64,000 nucleotides of DNA from Chrysemys picta bellii (Eukaryota > Chordata > Testudines > Emydidae). Shown piece by piece: positions 12,194 to 22,509 of this stretch (positions are counted from its first letter, which is position 1; every line of letters starts with the position of its first letter). Position numbers and translations under genes: made by a program. A model generated the notes under the pieces. It ran no database searches. It was not told the origin of the DNA and saw only the letters and a program-made list of their open reading frames with translations. The stretch covers positions 20,208,836 through 20,272,835 of the forward strand of contig NC_088805.1 in assembly GCF_011386835.1 (NCBI RefSeq), read 5' to 3'.

Positions 12194-12937
12194 CAGGGCC
12201 GGTGCAAGGATGTTTCACACCCTAGGCGAAACTTCCACCTTGTGCCCTCCCCGAGCCCTGCGGCAGCTCCCTGGCCCCACCTCCCCGGCCCTGAGGCGCC
12301 CACCCGCGGCACCTCCCCCCTCCCCCCCCCCGCGGCAGCTGCCCACCCCCCTGGCCCGGGGAACCATGCGACAGCTCCCCACCCCAGCTCACCTCTGTTC
12401 CGCCCCCTCCCCGAGCCCTGCAGTAGCTTCCCCACCCCCGCGCTGAGGCACCCCCCCCGCAGCAGCTCCCCACTCCTCCTCCCCGCCCTAAGGCGCCCCC
12501 CCCCGTCAGCTCTCCCCCCAGACCGGGGAGCCGTGCGGCAGCTCCCCGCCCCAGCTCACCTCTGCTCCACCTCCTTCCCTGAGCACACCGTCGCTGCTCC
12601 GTTTCTCCTGCCTTCCAGGCTTGCGGCGCCAATCAGCTGATTGGCGCCGCAAGCCTGGGAGGCGGGAGAAGCGGAGCAGGGACGGCGTGCTCAGGGAAGG
12701 AGGTGGAGCAGAGGTGAGCTGGGGCTGGGAGTTCCCCTGCGTGCTGCCCTCACCCTTACTTGCTGCAGGTGGCCCTCCCTGCACCCCCCTGCCCCAGCTC
12801 CCTCCGCCTAAATGCTGACGACGACCGGGGTGGCCGAAGATCCGGCTGCTGCGGTCGCCGCCGAAGAAAATGGCCCCCCCCAAATGCTAGTGCCCTAGGC
12901 GACCGCCTAGGTCACCTAATAGGTTGCACCGGCCCTG
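12194..12937. mobile_element. GC-rich DNA transposon (hAT-type MITE), 744 bp
   Basis: The termini CAGGGCCGGTGCAA and TTGCACCGGCCCTG are exact inverted repeats. The flanks GTGGAGAC and GGTGAGAC could be an 8-bp duplication with two changes. The interior is very C-rich on one side and G-rich on the other, and holds a perfect 44-bp palindrome (12615-12658) at the centre of arms of about 88 bp. Long open frames here come from low stop-codon density and are not genes. Related end motifs occur at 43120 and 55649. Confidence 0.85.
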
Positions 12938-13904
12938 GTGAGACTGTTGTACTAAGGCATGACTGAACAGATCTGCCCAGCTAGGCTCTGAGATGGATCT
13001 TTTTACATTTGCATATTTCTGATCAAGTCTGTACGATGATTAGTTGTAATACCCGCCCCCCCCCCTTTGACTGTTTACATGTGGGTGTATGTTGATTTTG
13101 CATGGATTAAGAGGGAAAGATGAATCTCAACATGTTTCCACTCCAATTATACAAAAATCCAGCCTCGCACAGGTTGTGTAATGCCCTGCATTCTATGGTC
13201 CTTTGTGCTACCTCTCCAGAAAGTCCTTATTCTAATTGCAGAGTGCCTGTACACTTTGTCAGCAGCTTGGGCCCTGAAATGAATCATGCTTTCATTACAA
13301 TTCACTGAGAATTGTTTTCTCCTTAACAACCTTCCCCTGCCCAGACTATTTCCAAACCCAGACCCCAGTGAAGTTAACTGCCTCACATGAGTAAATCCTC
13401 TGTAGATGCTGTCCCATGTCAGCCTCAATGCCCACTCCTTCACCTGTCTGAGCAGCTTATAATAATCCATTCTCCCGACAAGTGCTGACAGCAGCAGCTC
13501 TGTTAGTCTGGGCCCATTGAAGTGCATATGGTGGCTAATTAAAAAGAAAAATGAGCTCAATGCTGTTCACTATGTGCTGAGTTAAATCTTAAGTGAACTT
13601 ATAAACAACACCCTTAGTGCCCTTAGTTCCCCTCACTTGTCTTGATTATTTGAGAAGCATATGCTGTGGGGTGACTGCCTCGGTTTTATACTGTTGGAAA
13701 GATGATCATCTCAAGAGCACTGAGCGGAAACAGCTTGAGTTACGAAGTTGTTTCCATACGGCTTGTGAAGAAGCTCTGCTGTTAAGGTTGTCAGTAGCTT
13801 TGTCATTGAATCTTATTTTATTTGGTCCCTTTATAGCAGTGATTTCTCAGCCTGGAGCTCTTGAGGTGCATACAGCATTTGGGGGTTCCACATCCCACAC
13901 TCCC
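12938..13904. other. No supported feature
   Basis: AT-richer single-copy sequence with a C-run at about 13052-13064. A 137-codon minus-strand open frame (13147-13560) is discussed among the rejected items. Confidence 0.35.
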
Positions 13905-14090
13905 AGGGTATATTTACACTGCAGCATGAGCCCATCCCCCCTTCTGTCTATACACACAATGTCGCAGTCCCTGGCTCAGATCCACAGTCGTAGGCTCCTG
14001 TCGGGGTGGAGGGTTTGAACCCAAGTCAAGCCAGGACCTGGGGTTCAAGTCCGATTGCATTACAGAGTAGATGCAGAGCCCCTGACTTGG
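13905..14090. mobile_element. Possible degraded foldback MITE
   Basis: CAGGGTATATTTACACTGCAGC at the left looks like the GTATGTCTACACTGCA end of the element group at 3994 and 45465. The right side (CATTACAGAGTAGATGCAG) is a weak inverse of it. Both ends are worn, so length and identity are uncertain. Confidence 0.4.
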
Positions 14091-14312
14091 GTCCAGGGAG
14101 TTTGTCAAAAGTATCCCACAATCTTTCTGGGCCAACCTCCTCTGTCCTCTTTCCCAAGAATCACCAATTGACTCCAGGGAAACTGAAGCCACCCCCCACT
14201 TGTTGTAGTGCAGCAGCTCGCCGAGTCAGCATTTAACCTTTCCATTGCTTTCTGACTGATGAGCTGTAAATGCCCCATCGGAGACCCTTCTGTGTTTGCA
14301 ATGGAGACTAAG

Positions 14313-14930
14313 CAGGGGTGAAAGTAGAAATAGGGACTTATCTGTACAGGGCTGGGTTGGGGCCGGCTCTGGCCCCCGGAAGGGGCAGGGCCTCAGGCAG
14401 AAGGGATGGGATGGGGGGTCAGAGCCAGCCCCGGCCCGCCCTGTACCGGTAAGTGCCCTCCCTGCTGGGGTAGCAGCAGCAGCCAGGGGCTCCGGCAGCA
14501 GTTTAAAGGGCCCAGGGCTCAGACACTGCTACGGCTCCTGCACTTTAAACCTCTGCCGGAGCCCCCAACTGCCACTGCTATCCCAGGGCTCCGGCAACAG
14601 GGCTCCAGGGGCCATTTAAAGGGCCCAGGACTCCCACTGCTTCTACCGCCCCAGCCCTTTAAATAGCCCCCGGAGCCCTGGGGTAGCGGCGGCGGGGCTC
14701 CAGCAGCTATTTAAAGGGCCCAGGGCAGTAGAGGCAGTGGGAGCCCTGGCCCTTTAAATAACCCCCGGAGCCCTGCTGCCGCTACCCCAGGGCTCCAGCA
14801 GTGGGGTTCTGGCGGCAATTTAAAGGGCCTGGGGCTCCAGTCGCTGCTAGGAGCCGCAGGTCCTTTAAATTGCTGCCTGGAGAAGCTGGGCCACCCTGGT
14901 ACGGCGCACCGGCTCTTGCACAAGCAAGAG
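14313..14930. mobile_element. CAGGGGTGAAAGTA-family DNA element, right end missing
   Basis: It starts with CAGGGGTGAAAGTA, the same terminus as the full copy at 15561-16148. Its right end stops after GGTACGGCGCACCGGCTC without the expected inverted terminus, so it is truncated. The interior alternates TTTAAAGGGCC and GGCCCTTTAAA words in both orientations, giving many potential hairpins. Confidence 0.75.
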
Positions 14931-15552
14931 AAGTTCTTCAAAAGGTGCCTTCTCCATATTGCTGGCTTTGGTCGCTGGGAGCGCACAGACCAAAATGACT
15001 ATTCGGCAGGATGTGTTAGTGGGCTGGTCAAATGTCCTGTCACGTGTAGGGCAGGCAGTCAAGTTTTCTCACACTGCACCCTGGTCAAAAGGCTACGTTT
15101 GGGGAGGGTGCTAGGGTGATGTCCCGACATTTGTATCATGATACTGCATCTGTGTGTGGTGCTACAGAGTTGTGATGATGCAATTTCCACTATACAACCT
15201 CACTTTGCAAAGACTTATGAATGTGTTTAACTTTACACATTGCATGGAGTCCAATCAATTTCAAAAGGACTAACCCACAGTGCAGAAAATTAAGCAACAT
15301 CAGAAGCCTTTGCAACATCTGGATAGGAGGTGGACCTCTGCAACCTCTTTCAGCGGTGTGGAGACACAGAAGGTGGCTGATTGTCATTGCTTTGTGGAGC
15401 GTCACTGATTGATTTCATTTTCACTTTCCCGTCTAAGTGTGAGTCAGCACATTCTTTAGTGAATATGTTTAACTGAATTTTCCTAACTGACATTCAATAT
15501 CCACCAGCATACTTACCTTTGTTATATATTCATTGAGGATTCAAAAGTATAG
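14931..15552. other. No supported feature
   Basis: Mixed-composition sequence between two copies of the same transposon family. No gene or repeat is named. Confidence 0.35.
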
Positions 15553-15560
15553 TGTGCATC

Positions 15561-16148
15561 CAGGGGTGAAAGTAACTTACAGGACTTACCGGTACTGCCG
15601 GAGTCCTGAGGTGGGCGTGGCCTCATCCTGAAGAGGTGGGGCCTCTCAAGATTTAAAGGCCCTGGGGCACCAGCTGTGGCTGGGAGCCCCAGGGCCTTTA
15701 AATCAACCCGGGGCTCCCAGCTGCAGAGGTGGCTGGGAGCCCCCGGGGCTCAGGGGCAAATTAAAGGGCCTGGGACTCCGGCCACTACGGTGCTCCGGGC
15801 CCTTTAAATCTCCACCACAGCTCCGGCTGCTGGAGCTGCGGGTGGGATTTAAAGGGCCCGGAGCGCCTGCCGCTGCGGGGAGCCCCGAGCCCTTTAAATC
15901 CCGGCCCCGGCCCAGCCGCCAGAGCCACGGGTAAGATTTAAAGGGCTCTAGGCCGCCCGCAGCCGCGGGAGCTCTGAGCTCTTTAAATCCCGGCCCCAGC
16001 CCAGCCGCCGAAGCCGTGGGCAGGATTTAAAGGGCTCGGAGCCCAGCGCCGTTTAAATCCCCACCGCGGAAGCCGGTGCAGTCCGGCACGGTGTACTGGC
16101 TCTTGCTGGTACGCCGGACTGTACCGTACCGGCTTACTTTCACCTCTG
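15561..16148. mobile_element. CAGGGGTGAAAGTA-family DNA element, full length
   Basis: The left end CAGGGGTGAAAGTA and right end TACTTTCACCTCTG are inverted repeats with one mismatch. The flanks TGTGCATC (15553-15560) and TGTGCACT (16149-16156) look like an aged 8-bp duplication, which suggests the hAT superfamily. The interior has about ten alternating TTTAAAGGGC and GCCCTTTAAA units, spaced roughly 40-60 bp. No transposase is encoded. Confidence 0.85.
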
Positions 16149-16288
16149 TGTGCACTACATCCATACAAAAGACACAGTCACTGCCCCAAAGAGTTGACAT
16201 TCTAAGGGTCTGAATTTGAACTACTCAGTATGAAATAGGCGATAACTGAAAAACGTATCTAAAGTGTGCATTTCCAGGATTTTGTGGT

Positions 16289-16505
16289 CTTTTGAGAGGT
16301 AGTGTGGCCCAGTGGATCGGGTATTGTACTGGGACTCAGAAGATGTAGGTTCTTTTCCTGGCTGTGCTCCTGGGTGACCTTGGGCCCCTGTGCCTCAGTT
16401 TCCCCACCTTTAAAATGAGGGTTGGGGGAAAGGGGAAGGAGATTTATCATCTTTGTAAAGCACGTGCTTTAAGTGAAATCTACAGCTGAAAAATCCTCAA
16501 TATTA
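16289..16505 (+). mobile_element. MIR-like core-SINE
   Basis: A tRNA-like head (TGTGGCCCAGTGGATCGGG) is followed by the typical middle phrase CCTCAGTTTCCCCACC and TTTAAAATGAGGG, then a tail with TTTGTAAAGCACGTGC. This order matches MIR-type core-SINEs. It is transcribed toward the right and is diverged. Confidence 0.7.
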
Positions 16506-17410
16506 TTTTGTCAAAGATTAATCTTTACTTCATAGACGTGTTTAAGCATGAGAATGTATTTAAATGTGCAACTGAGCAAAGGCCCAAAAGATAGGTGAGT
16601 TCATGGGAAAACTCGCTCTTTAATAGTAACTAACAAGGGCCAGTACAACAAAAGCAGACCCAGTTTTCTCGGGTTTTTTATGACAGCTTGTTTCTATAGA
16701 CTATGGATTTCCAGACATCACAGAATAGCTGATAATGGCTTCAGCTAATAGATCATAAATGGCAAAGGACTGCACAAATTAGCTCATCATCTTAAAAATC
16801 AATAGCATAGAGGCTGTGTGTTCCAAATAGTGACAGAACTAATCTGAGGATGTTGCCCGATTCAGCAACTGAATGGAAATACCATTACAGAACCAGATGC
16901 TTCCCTACCATTCTCCCCCCTCCCCTTTTTCTCTTTTTTTGCAAGCCGTTCATATTCTATCGGTGCTAACAACTGCAACTAATTCTTCTGTGTATCTGAA
17001 GTCCCTCGAAATGAAGAGAGGCACCAAAATAAAGAATTAGCAACATGGTAAATATTACGCCACCAGGGTTAAGTTTGGCCCTGGTCTTACCCAAACAGGG
17101 GAGTAAGATTTCTTTACCACCTATTTCCATTTGCTTGTCTCAGTAAGATCTTGTGTTCAGGTCTGGAACATAACCTAGTCTCATTGCAAGCAACTGGGTA
17201 GGTAGGGAGCCATAGAAGGGTGAGGAATGAGGAACCTTTGGCTAGCTTAGCCAGCCAGATGTAAACGAGGAAAAATAAATGGCATTCTTTCAAGGGCTGC
17301 GGTAGTTACATCTGATGGAGTACAAGGGAATGATGGGACACATTGTGTCTCAGAGGGGCACCTCAGCATCACAGTGCCAACTAGAGCTTCTCTTGAGGCA
17401 GTGCAATTTA
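16506..17410. other. Non-repetitive sequence, possibly constrained
   Basis: From about 16680 to 16900 the sequence lacks any repeat motif and has a dense, varied texture like conserved non-coding DNA. That is a guess. No gene is visible. Confidence 0.3.
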
Positions 17411-17705
17411 GCCCTGGTCTACACTGGGCAGGGGAGAATCGACCTAAGATATGCAACTTCAGCTATGAGAATAGCGTAGCTGAAGTCGACGTATTTAGGT
17501 CGACTTACCTCCCATCCTCACAGCACTGAGTCGACTGCTGCCACTCCCCCATCGACTCCACTTGCGCCTCTAGCGGCGGTGGTGTACCAGAGTTGACGGG
17601 AGAGCGCTTGGGGATCGATTTATTGTGTCTAGACTAGACACGATAAATCGACCCCTGATAGAATGATCGTTACCCGCCGATCCGGCGGGTAGTGTAGACC
17701 TGCCC
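17411..17705. mobile_element. Hairpin-rich MITE with GGTCTACACT ends
   Basis: The ends GCCCTGGTCTACACT and AGTGTAGACCTGCCC are inverted repeats. Two internal hairpins stand out: CTTCAGCTATG facing CGTAGCTGAAG near 17459-17485, and GATCGATTTATTGTGTCTAG facing CTAGACACGATAAATCGA near 17613-17652. CpG sites are still common, which suggests limited age or protection. From memory this is a turtle MITE. Confidence 0.8.
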
Positions 17706-18626
17706 ACATCACTCCTTGCTGAAGGCTATGTCTGGAGGCACAATATAACCCTAAAGTAACTTGCTGATTAACAAGAATCCATCCCGGCCGTGGGGTAGAG
17801 TGCCACTCCACCACATCGTAGGCCTGGTATTAAAAGCAGATTTGACAATCACAGAGACTTGATTTTGCACCATTATCCTAAAGTTCACTGCATCATTGGT
17901 TTAACACCACTTGAGCAGTGTGGTCAACTGGGCTGATGATAATCTCCAGTCCACCGGAGTGACTGCAGATGTGATCAACATCAGAACCTAGCCTATCCGT
18001 TTTCCAGGGACAGCAGGGAAATCTGCTAAATTCACATGTATGAGATAGTGAGAGCAATGCATGGAATTCTACTCCATCTACAAGAATAACTCCAGCACTC
18101 GTCATCATACAGTGCCTCAGACAATTTATCTGGGATTCTCTCTCTCTCTCTCTCCATACTTTACACATTAGTTGTTTTTTCCTCACTGATCCCTGTGCTG
18201 TCACATTACTCCCAGCAGTCTACTTCAAGAACAGAAGTGAGTTTCATTATCATAGCAAAATTGCAGTATGAGAGAGATAGGTGACAGCCTCACAGAATCA
18301 GGGGAGGGAGAGAGGGGAGAAAGAAACTGAGTCCATTGTAAATATCAAAAATAAAGCACTTTAATACAAGATCCCCCAAGGAATCCATTAATTTGACTCA
18401 CAAAATCCCACTAACAATAATCATGGGAAATCATCCCTACTACCTAAAATCTACTTCTAAAGGCCAGACAGAATCAGGCAAAAAATCCTTGTGGTGAGAT
18501 GCAAGCTTCATTAAGTACTGAGTTGCTATGCTCTGGAGAGCAGCTTTATAGTTCCTTAGCTCCACCCCCTCTTGGTTCCATCCAGTCATTTCCCTCCACC
18601 TCAGTGTTATTCCCCTCCCCCTCCAT
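17706..18626. other. No gene seen; (TC)n at 18137-18154
   Basis: Single-copy-looking sequence with one short TC microsatellite. Confidence 0.4.
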
Positions 18627-18694
18627 TGTGTGTGTGTGCGTGTGTGTGTAAAAAAAAAAACAAAAAACAAAAGTAAAAAAAAAACCAAAAAACA
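18627..18694. repeat. (TG)n followed by A-rich tract
   Basis: A TG run of about 23 bp with one CG interruption leads directly into about 45 bp of A-rich sequence broken by single C and G bases. Confidence 0.9.
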
Positions 18695-18871
18695 ACATTC
18701 CACCTTACTTGCTCTGGATTGGAAGAAGAGGCCACCAATAACAAACCATCCAAGGGAAAACAAAATCAGAACAAATCAAGCTAACTAATATTTTACAGTT
18801 TTCCACTCTCCACTGGGAAGTTCCAGAGCTGTTTTCCTTGCAGTACTGCATTCTAGCTCCAGGCGGTGCTG

Positions 18872-18993
18872 TATAAAAGTATAAATAGCACCACTTACCA
18901 CACCCCTTGCTTTCAGGGATCTAACATGGAGTCAAGCAGATGCTGTGGGTTCTCCTGCTTCCAGAGAAAACTATCAAAAAACACTGCCTTAAG
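18872..18993 (+). other. Candidate exon: TATA box, ATG and splice donor
   Basis: TATAAAA lies at 18872-18878. A good acceptor-like stretch, CCTTGCTTTCAG, ends at 18916. The ATG is at 18926, and a consensus donor AAG|GTAAG follows 18993. The frame is open from 18917 and from the ATG reads 22 codons plus two bases (phase 2), starting MESSRCCGFSCFQRKLSK. The Cys-rich start could be a palmitoylated N-terminus, but I do not recognise the protein. It may be a first exon (TATA) or a 77-nt internal exon (acceptor). RNA evidence is needed to choose. Confidence 0.3.
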
Positions 18994-19404
18994 GTAAGAA
19001 TGTCCTCTTAGTCTCTGTTCTTTAGACCAAATGGAGATGCTAGCTCTGCAGCTCTCTTTGAATTAACCCTTCCAGGGTTTGATTTCTTAGCTTTCTCTGT
19101 TTCCAGTGGCAACTTGCACGGTCACAATTGTCCTTGAGAGTATTTAAAAGGACCTCCTGATTATGGGCACAAGCATACCGTCTTTAGAGGCTGACTAGCA
19201 ACTAGCATGTTATTCCATGAATAGTTCCACTGAAAGTAGTGAGGAGGAGTTTGAGTAAGGACAGCAGAATCTGGCCCTGAGAGAAGCTTGTTTGAGGACA
19301 AATGACTCTTGTGCAACCAGTGTATTTTCTCCTGGCACGCCAATCCTGACAGGTTGATGGCACGCTATTGCCACATTCGGGTATGCTTCTGAGCTGGTGC
19401 AAAT
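18994..19404. other. No supported feature
   Basis: Sequence downstream of the candidate exon, with no further exon or repeat that I can support. Confidence 0.35.
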
Positions 19405-19640
19405 TGAACATTCAGGTCTTGTGGCTTAGGTACTGGGCTAGGATTCAGGAGAAAAGGCTTCAATAATGCCCGACTCCTTTGCAGACCTCCTGGGCAATCC
19501 CTGGTGACTTGTTTAATCTTTCTGTGCCTCTCTTCCAGCCCATAAACAGGGATAATTGCCTCCAATCCCTTTTCTATTTAAATTGTAAACTCGGGTGGGG
19601 AGTGTCTCTTTCTGTGTGCCTGCACAGTGCCTAACACAAT
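19405..19640 (+). mobile_element. Core-SINE-like element with ancient SINE tail
   Basis: A MIR-like middle (TGTGCCTCTCTTCCAGCCC) is followed by the tail phrase ATTGTAAACTCGGGTGGGGA and GCACAGTGCCTAACACAATA. The same tail recurs at 25690, 40005 and 45187. The family name is not certain. Confidence 0.55.
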
Positions 19641-19674
19641 AGGGCTGATTTTTGAAGTATTTAGGCATTACTAT

Positions 19675-19691
19675 ACTACTACTACTACTAT
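19675..19691. repeat. (ACT)n short tandem repeat
   Basis: Five to six trinucleotide units at the end of the SINE, as is typical of retroposon tails. Confidence 0.85.
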
Positions 19692-19702
19692 TAACCACTC
19701 CT

Positions 19703-19905
19703 GTCAAAAGCAAAAGAGGGTCCTGTGGCACCTTTAAGACTAACAGAAGTATTGGGAGCATAAGCTTTCGTGGGTAAGAACCTCACTTCTTCAGATGCAA
19801 GTAATGGAAATCTCCAGAGGCAGGTATAAATCAGACTCCTGTCAAGACATTAAACAATCAGAGCATTAAAGCCTGAGGACAAATCAAGAAGTCCACCTGA
19901 CAAAA
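19703..19905 (-). mobile_element. Turtle-type retroposon, CCTGTGGCACC family
   Basis: On the plus strand it shows GGTCCTGTGGCACCTTTAAG, CATAAGCTTTCGTGGGTAAG and CTTCTTCAGATGCAAG, words shared with the foldback copy at 54815-55040. It is therefore in minus orientation relative to the tail of that copy. The right boundary is approximate. Confidence 0.7.
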
Positions 19906-22248
19906 TTGTGGTCACAAAAGGTCAAGAGACTCTTTAGAATTTATCAGGTGACCTTTTTTCACCCCTCTATCAATCAGCTTTATTCTCCTTTAGTTGGCCC
20001 CATAGAGCTGTTTTCCTATAGTTATCCTTGGCATCTAGAGTTCCTTCAAACATTTCAGCGGCTAGGAAACAAAACATTACGAACATGAATAAATTATGCT
20101 TATACCTGGCACTGAAGCCTGCAGCTCAGATAAATTATTAGTGGGGTTTTTTGAGAGACAAACCTTCTCTCAGAAATCATTGTCTTTAATGTAGTGATGG
20201 GTTCTGATTTAGCTTTCCTATAATGTCACTTTTTCCCTTGCATATTCTGCTCAGGCCGTGAACCTGAGTGCATATTTAAATGCTTCACAATACATTAGTA
20301 TTAAAAATGTATCAGTTATTTTCCTTTCCACAGTGCCTAGTGCACTTACATGCATCTTGAACCAGATGCATTATCCAATCACTAACTGGTTTGGCAGGCT
20401 TTTTAAAAAAATAAAAAATGAAGCCATTTTGAGAATCAAAACAAAACATCTTCATTGGAGCCAGAGTACATGAATCAGCATTAAAACCAAACTAGGACTC
20501 TTTTTTAATGTTCATTTAAGTGTTCCAGCAAAATGCTCAGACATGGTTGTTTGCTAGCATGGGTATCAATAACATACCCACAGTAAAGCTAAATTGGTCA
20601 AAACAGCAGGAACAAGTGGACAAGTACTAAGAAGGACTTGAAACAATGTAAGATTAAACTAAATCTACATGCCCTGTATAGCTTTCTAACTATGGTCTCC
20701 TTTCATAAGCTAGTAATAGCTCCCTGGGGGGGTGCACATAACACAGCCTGTAATTTCTTTCCTCGCCCCAAAATTACACTTAGCTTGAATCTAGGAAATA
20801 GCTTTTCTTTACTTGAAGTTAAAATGTAGGATAAAAAGGGTAATTGAGGATCATTCTAGTAGCTCGGAGACACCTTATTTTAAAACTCACAAGGCTGGAT
20901 TGTGCCATGTCTGCACAGCCCTGCACTGGGACCATTGGATGAACTGCAGCAGCTCAAGGAGCGATTGGGGAGAGCTAGAATCCCTCCCTGAGCATCCCAT
21001 TGCACAGGGGATGTGCTGGTTGCAACACTGGGGCCCTGCTGTCCCCCATTTCAAGGATGATCGCTCGTTTCAATCTCAGCGTTATCTACATTCCACGCAA
21101 ATATATCCCCTGGCTTTTATTTCTAGAATGTATTTATGCTGGAGGTAAAGAATTGTGAAGCTTACGCCACCACTTTACGGCCCGCTCCATTTTCAAGAGA
21201 ATCCAGGCTGCCTGAATCAAATGAGACACCAGGAGCCCTGAGAACATTAAAAGCCATTTAAAGCTATTCTGCTTCCATCTTTTACTGCGGCACTCACTGC
21301 TGGTGAGAATGAAGGCTGCGGGGGAGAATGTTAATGTAATGAATATTCATTAAATGATGTTACTCTTGCTCACAATGGGTCCCATCAGGTTCCTCCAACA
21401 ATGGAGGATGCTCTTTGGAAGTTTTTTTGCTTGTTGGTGTTTAATGACTTTATGTAGCTCAGAAGGAGCTTAAGGGGTAGTTATAGACTTCCTAGTTAGG
21501 CGTTGTATAAAGGTTTTATCAGCATGAGTTGTGATGGGTGCATTGTGCCCAAGTGGTGACATTATGAATGAGTTATGCAGATCCTTTGAGCAGCAGGAGT
21601 TTCAAAAACTAGGCTGTTCGCCTGAAATTAAGTTCAGTGTTCTAAAAAATAAGCTAAAAATATAGGTGATGTGCCACAGATGTTGCTTCTCAGGGCTGTC
21701 CCTAAGCACAAGTAAGAGGACTAGTTATTTGAGTATTCACATTGCATTAGCAACAAGTCTGAGGGCTAGTTACTGGCAAGAGTGGGTGGTGGTGCTCTAC
21801 TCAAGCTCTTGGTAGATATGTCTGCTGAAAATGGTAAATAGAGAAATATTTACCAGTGTTGGCATTTAAAGTGGCGTCATTGGGTTTCAGGGACAACATG
21901 CTTTTGAAATGATTTGCACAGTTCACAACTCTTCCTGAGCTGTGGCTTCAGGCAGACATCGGGAGTTGATGCTACTGCATCCCATTCATTCAGAAGCTTT
22001 TTTTTTCTTTTTTTCCCCAACCATAATATTTGTTAAATGAGAGCTTAAATTCTGCAGAAACTGATGGGACCATTAGAAAAGTTCTAATACAGTGTACCAG
22101 GTTAGTCCAGGCAGCTGATTTTTCCCCAGTCCAACAGTGGGGCTTATAAATTGCACACCCAAGTCTCCAACCCCTTGGCTGTCAGTGATTCTAGAGAAAA
22201 AAGGCCCATTAGCTCTGACAGCTAGCTTTCTCCTTGGGGTCCCACTTA
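19906..22248. other. Mostly unique; possible conserved non-coding element near 21240-21400
   Basis: No gene is seen. At about 21336-21351 lies the 16-bp palindrome TAATGAATATTCATTA within clean non-repeat sequence, the kind of homeodomain or POU site array often found in developmental enhancers. Conservation is unknown. Confidence 0.35.
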
Positions 22249-22256
22249 TCTGAAGT

Positions 22257-22380
22257 TAGGGTGACCAGATAGCAAAGGTGAAAAATCGGGAAAGGGGGTG
22301 GGGGGTAATTGGCACCTATATAAGACAAAGCCCCAAATATCGGGACTGTCCCTATAAAATCGGGACATCTGGTCACCCTG
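22257..22380. mobile_element. hAT-type MITE, TAGGGTGACCAGA family
   Basis: The ends TAGGGTGACCAGA and TCTGGTCACCCTG are inverted repeats with one change. A perfect 8-bp duplication, TCTGAAGT, lies at 22249-22256 and 22381-22388. At 124 bp it is more complete than the 3332 copy. It encodes no protein and must have been moved by a transposase supplied elsewhere. Confidence 0.92.
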
Positions 22381-22509
22381 TCTGAAGTCTGGTGCTGGGT
22401 CTTTGGTCCTGCTGGTTTCCATATTGCCTTGTGAAAGGGCGCAGCTGAGACATGCAGTTAGCAAGGTGATAAGTATACTATACAGCTGATTTAAAGTTAA
22501 AGACTATAC

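Noticed and set aside
12155..12883. Long overlapping open frames (up to 161 codons) on both strands
   Set aside because: They lie wholly inside a GC-rich transposon where stop codons are rare. The peptides are low-complexity Pro/Gly/Ala/Arg runs without a domain.
13147..13560. A 137-codon minus-strand open frame
   Set aside because: It has no recognisable domain, no codon or splice context, and overlaps a plus-strand frame. One frame of this length is expected by chance in 64 kb.
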